DNA of 7,623 nucleotides from an uncultured Microbacterium sp. GTDB lineage: Bacteria > Actinomycetota > Actinomycetes > Actinomycetales > Microbacteriaceae. A program made the translations under genes and the position numbers. Below, one piece after another: positions 5,454-7,623 of the stretch. The stretch's first letter is position 1. Each line of letters starts with the position of its first letter. Below the pieces are notes generated by a model. The model was not told where the DNA came from. It worked only from the letters and a program-made list of their open reading frames with translations, and ran no database searches. The stretch covers positions 1 to 7,623 of the forward strand of contig CANSLE010000110.1 in the NCBI GenBank assembly GCA_947647645.1. The letters are read 5' to 3'.

Positions 5454-7013
5454 ATGACGACAGGGGGATACCGCGGCCTCGTCGCGGAGCTGAGGGCCAA
5501 GCGCGCCGCCGCGGCGCAGGGCGGACCCGAGAGCTCCCGACGCCGCCACGCGGAGCGCGGCAAACTTCTCGCCCGCGAGCGGATCGATCTGCTCCTCGAT
5601 CGCGGCAGCCCCTTCCTGGAGCTCGCCCCGCTGGCGGCCGACGGGCTCTACGACGGCGACGCCCCCGCGGCCGGCGTCGTCGCCGGCATCGGCCTGGTGG
5701 AGGGCCGCCACGTGATGGTCGTGGCGAACGACGCGACCGTCAAGGGCGGGACGTATTACCCGATGACGGTGAAGAAGCACCTCCGGGCGCAGGAGGTCGC
5801 CGCGGAGAACCGGCTCCCCTGCGTCTATCTCGTCGACTCCGGCGGCGCGTTCCTGCCTCTCCAGGACGATGTGTTCCCCGACCGCGACCACTTCGGGCGC
5901 ATCTTCTACAACCAGGCGCGCATGTCCCGGGACGGCATCCCCCAGATCGCCGCCGTCATGGGCTCGTCCACCGCCGGCGGCGCCTACGTGCCGGCCATGA
6001 GCGACCAGACCGTCATCGTGCGCGATCAGGGCACGATCTTCCTCGGCGGCCCGCCGCTCGTGAAGGCCGCGACCGGCGAGGTCGTCAGCGCCGAGGAGCT
6101 CGGCGGCGGCGTCACGCACTCCCGCATCTCCGGGGTCACCGATCACCTGGCCGCCGACGACGCGCACGCCCTCCGCATCGTCCGCGAGATCGTCGCGACC
6201 GCCCCCGAGCCGGCACCGCCGCCGTATGGGCTGGGCCCCGCAGACCCGCCGCTGCACGACCCGGACTCGCTGTACGACGTCGTGCCGGTCGAGCTGACCA
6301 CGGCCTACGACGCCCGAGAGATCATCGTGCGTCTCGTCGACGGCAGCCGCTTCAGCGAGTTCAAGCGCGAGTACGGCGATACCCTCGTCACCGGCTTCGC
6401 GCACATCCACGGGCACCCGGTGGGCGTCGTCGCGAACAACGGAGTGCTGTTCGCCGAGTCCGCGCTCAAGGGCGCCCACTTCGTCGAGCTGTGCGATCAG
6501 CGCCGCATCCCGCTGCTGTTCCTGCAGAACATCGCCGGATTCATGGTCGGGCGGGAGTACGAGCACGGCGGCATCGCGAAGCACGGCGCGAAGATGGTCA
6601 ACGCCGTCGCCTGCGCCCGGGTTCCCAAGCTCACCGTCGTCGTCGGCGGCTCCTTCGGCGCCGGCACCTACTCCATGTGCGGACGCGCCTACTCGCCCCG
6701 GTTCCTGTGGCTCTGGCCGGGGGCGCGGGTGTCGGTCATGGGCGGGCCGCAGGCGGCATCCGTCCTGTCCACGGTGCGCGGCGAGCAGCTCGACGCCGCC
6801 GGCACGCCCTGGACCACCGCCGAGAAGGAGGCGTTCGAGGCGCCGATCCGTGCGCAGTACGAGCGCCAGGGCAGCCCCTACTACTCCACCGCGCGCCTCT
6901 GGGACGACGGTGTGATCGAGCCCGCGCAGACCCGCGACGTGCTGGGGCTGGCCCTCGACGTCGTCTCCCGCACACCGATGCCCGACGCCCGCTACGGCGT
7001 CTTCCGGATGTGA
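5454..7013 (+). CDS. accD1: 3-methylcrotonyl-CoA carboxylase, carboxyltransferase (beta) subunit
   Basis: This 519-residue subunit would move CO2 from carboxybiotin to 3-methylcrotonyl-CoA, forming 3-methylglutaconyl-CoA in leucine and isovalerate breakdown. It has two crotonase-like halves (about 25-275 and 280-519). The N half carries GGTYYPMTVKKHLRAQEVA (98-116), DSGGAFLPLQDDVFPDRDHF (128-147) and the glycine loop SSTAGGAY (171-178). GGPPLVKAATGE (198-209) is typical of methylcrotonyl- rather than propionyl- or acetyl-CoA carboxylases. The C half has QNIAGFMVGREYEHGGIAKH (358-377), the loop GGSFGAGTYSMCGRAYSPRF (398-417) and SVMGGPQAA (427-435). Propionyl- or geranyl-CoA as substrate is possible but less likely. 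ATG 5454 is preferred over GTG 5448 on ribosome-site spacing. The gene order beta then alpha, behind a TetR gene, resembles accD1-accA1 of mycobacteria; the biotin carboxylase gene starts four bases after the stop. Confidence 0.93.
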   Translation: MTTGGYRGLVAELRAKRAAAAQGGPESSRRRHAERGKLLARERIDLLLDRGSPFLELAPLAADGLYDGDAPAAGVVAGIGLVEGRHVMVVANDATVKGGTYYPMTVKKHLRAQEVAAENRLPCVYLVDSGGAFLPLQDDVFPDRDHFGRIFYNQARMSRDGIPQIAAVMGSSTAGGAYVPAMSDQTVIVRDQGTIFLGGPPLVKAATGEVVSAEELGGGVTHSRISGVTDHLAADDAHALRIVREIVATAPEPAPPPYGLGPADPPLHDPDSLYDVVPVELTTAYDAREIIVRLVDGSRFSEFKREYGDTLVTGFAHIHGHPVGVVANNGVLFAESALKGAHFVELCDQRRIPLLFLQNIAGFMVGREYEHGGIAKHGAKMVNAVACARVPKLTVVVGGSFGAGTYSMCGRAYSPRFLWLWPGARVSVMGGPQAASVLSTVRGEQLDAAGTPWTTAEKEAFEAPIRAQYERQGSPYYSTARLWDDGVIEPAQTRDVLGLALDVVSRTPMPDARYGVFRM

Positions 7014-7017
7014 TCGT

Positions 7018-7623
7018 GTGACCGCCATCCGCTCGGTCCTCATCGCCAACCGCGGCGAGATCGCCGTCCGCATCATCAGGACGCTGCGCGCCCTCGGCAT
7101 CCGCGCGGTCGCCGTCTACAGCGACGCCGACGCCGACGCCCTCCACGTGCGTCTGGCCGACGAGGCGGTGCGGCTGGGGCCGGCCGCGGCGGCGCAGAGC
7201 TACCTGTCGATCGAACGGGTGGTGGATGCCGCGCTCGCCACCGGAGCCCAGGCCGTCCACCCGGGGTTCGGCTTCCTCGCCGAGAACGCCGCGTTCGCGC
7301 GGGCGTGCGCCGCGGCCGGACTCGTCTTCATCGGCCCGTCGCCCGAGGCGATCGAGGTCATGGGCGACAAGATCTCCGCGAAGCGCACCGCCCAGGCGGG
7401 CGGGGTCCCGACCGTTCCCGGCCTCGCGCGACCGGGGCTGACCGATGCGGAACTGCTCGCGGGCGCCCACGAGGTCGGCTTCCCGGTGATCGTCAAGCCG
7501 TCGGCGGGCGGCGGCGGCAAGGGCATGCACGTCGTGACGGATGCCGCCGGGCTGGCGGCCGCGGTGGCATCCGCGCGCCGCGAGGCGGCGGCCTCGTTCG
7601 GCGACGACACCCTGTTCCAGGAG
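7018..7623 (+). CDS. accA1: Biotin carboxylase (alpha) subunit of 3-methylcrotonyl-CoA carboxylase, N-terminal part (3' end outside window)
   Basis: The frame runs open from a GTG at 7018 to the window end, giving the first 202 residues of a protein that in this family is usually 600-700 residues with a C-terminal biotin domain. Visible parts are the biotin-carboxylase N-domain, with VLIANRGEIAVRIIRTLRALG (split around 7-27), YSDADADALHVRLADEAV (34-51) and HPGFGFLAEN (81-90), and the start of the ATP-grasp domain, with MGDKISAK (115-122) and VIVKPSAGGGGKGM (157-170). Lys118, Lys160 and the glycine loop 164-167 are expected ATP ligands. It would carboxylate biotin with ATP and bicarbonate and hand it to the beta subunit. 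HPGF replaces the commoner HPGY, a minor variant. GTG is chosen because the conserved IANRGE begins at residue 9 and a weak GGA lies nine bases upstream; the four-base gap from the beta gene implies one transcript. Substrate is inferred from the partner gene; the biotin attachment site is not visible. Confidence 0.93.
   Translation, partial: MTAIRSVLIANRGEIAVRIIRTLRALGIRAVAVYSDADADALHVRLADEAVRLGPAAAAQSYLSIERVVDAALATGAQAVHPGFGFLAENAAFARACAAAGLVFIGPSPEAIEVMGDKISAKRTAQAGGVPTVPGLARPGLTDAELLAGAHEVGFPVIVKPSAGGGGKGMHVVTDAAGLAAAVASARREAAASFGDDTLFQE

Noticed and set aside
5454..7013. Assignment of the carboxyltransferase as a propionyl-CoA or acetyl-CoA carboxylase beta subunit.
   Set aside because: The VKAATGE segment, DSGGAFLPLQDDVFPD and SMCGRAYSPRF patterns match methylcrotonyl-CoA carboxylase better. 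The paired alpha subunit directly downstream fits too.
5418..7100. Long open - strand frame opposite the carboxylase beta gene, and similar frames opposite rhaB (about 451-2238).
   Set aside because: These are shadows of GC-rich codon use: no family motifs and low-complexity composition, against full conserved motifs on the coding strand.
1..7623. Search for transposases, CRISPR repeats, tRNA/rRNA genes, phage genes or toxin-antitoxin pairs.
   Set aside because: None seen. Essentially every base is within a metabolic or regulatory gene or a short spacer.

Overview
The window is about 70% G+C and densely coding, with gaps of 4 to 72 bases between genes. It has ATGA stop/start overlaps, candidate leaderless starts and frequent GCA-TCC (Ala-Ser) and GAT-GCC (Asp-Ala) codon pairs. 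Together these suggest the chromosome of a high-GC actinobacterium, most likely Microbacteriaceae (Microbacterium-like). That placement is inferred from composition and gene content. No mobile element, RNA gene, CRISPR array or sign of transfer was seen.

Region 1 (1-2013, + strand) is the end of an L-rhamnose catabolic operon. It holds the C-terminal dehydrogenase part of what is probably a bifunctional rhamnulose-1-phosphate aldolase/lactaldehyde dehydrogenase, then rhamnulokinase (rhaB), overlapping by four bases. The kinase makes rhamnulose-1-phosphate, the aldolase splits it to DHAP and L-lactaldehyde, and the dehydrogenase domain would oxidise the lactaldehyde.

Region 2 (2036-4683, - strand) converges on rhaB across 22 bases. 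It is a two-gene unit: a cytoplasmic family GH42 beta-galactosidase followed, with another ATGA overlap, by a small DUF1349 protein of unknown role. A 72-base spacer separates it from a divergent TetR-type regulator (4756-5412, + strand). The spacer carries a near-perfect palindrome between two -10-like hexamers that lie so close to the two ATGs that both genes could be leaderless. The TetR protein is the obvious candidate regulator of the GH42 unit and of itself. Next to rhamnose genes, the GH42 enzyme may process galactosides from plant polymers such as rhamnogalacturonan I (inference).

Region 3 (5413-7623, + strand) begins a leucine/isovalerate-type degradation operon: the carboxyltransferase (beta) subunit of 3-methylcrotonyl-CoA carboxylase, then the biotin-carboxylase (alpha) subunit, cut off by the window end. 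A -35/-10 pair inside the 3' end of the TetR gene and an inverted repeat at the predicted transcription start suggest its own regulated promoter.

All gene families except DUF1349 have known functions. I see no clearly undescribed system. The least explained items are the DUF1349 partner of GH42, the regulatory DNA around the TetR gene and the strong codon-pair/hexamer bias.
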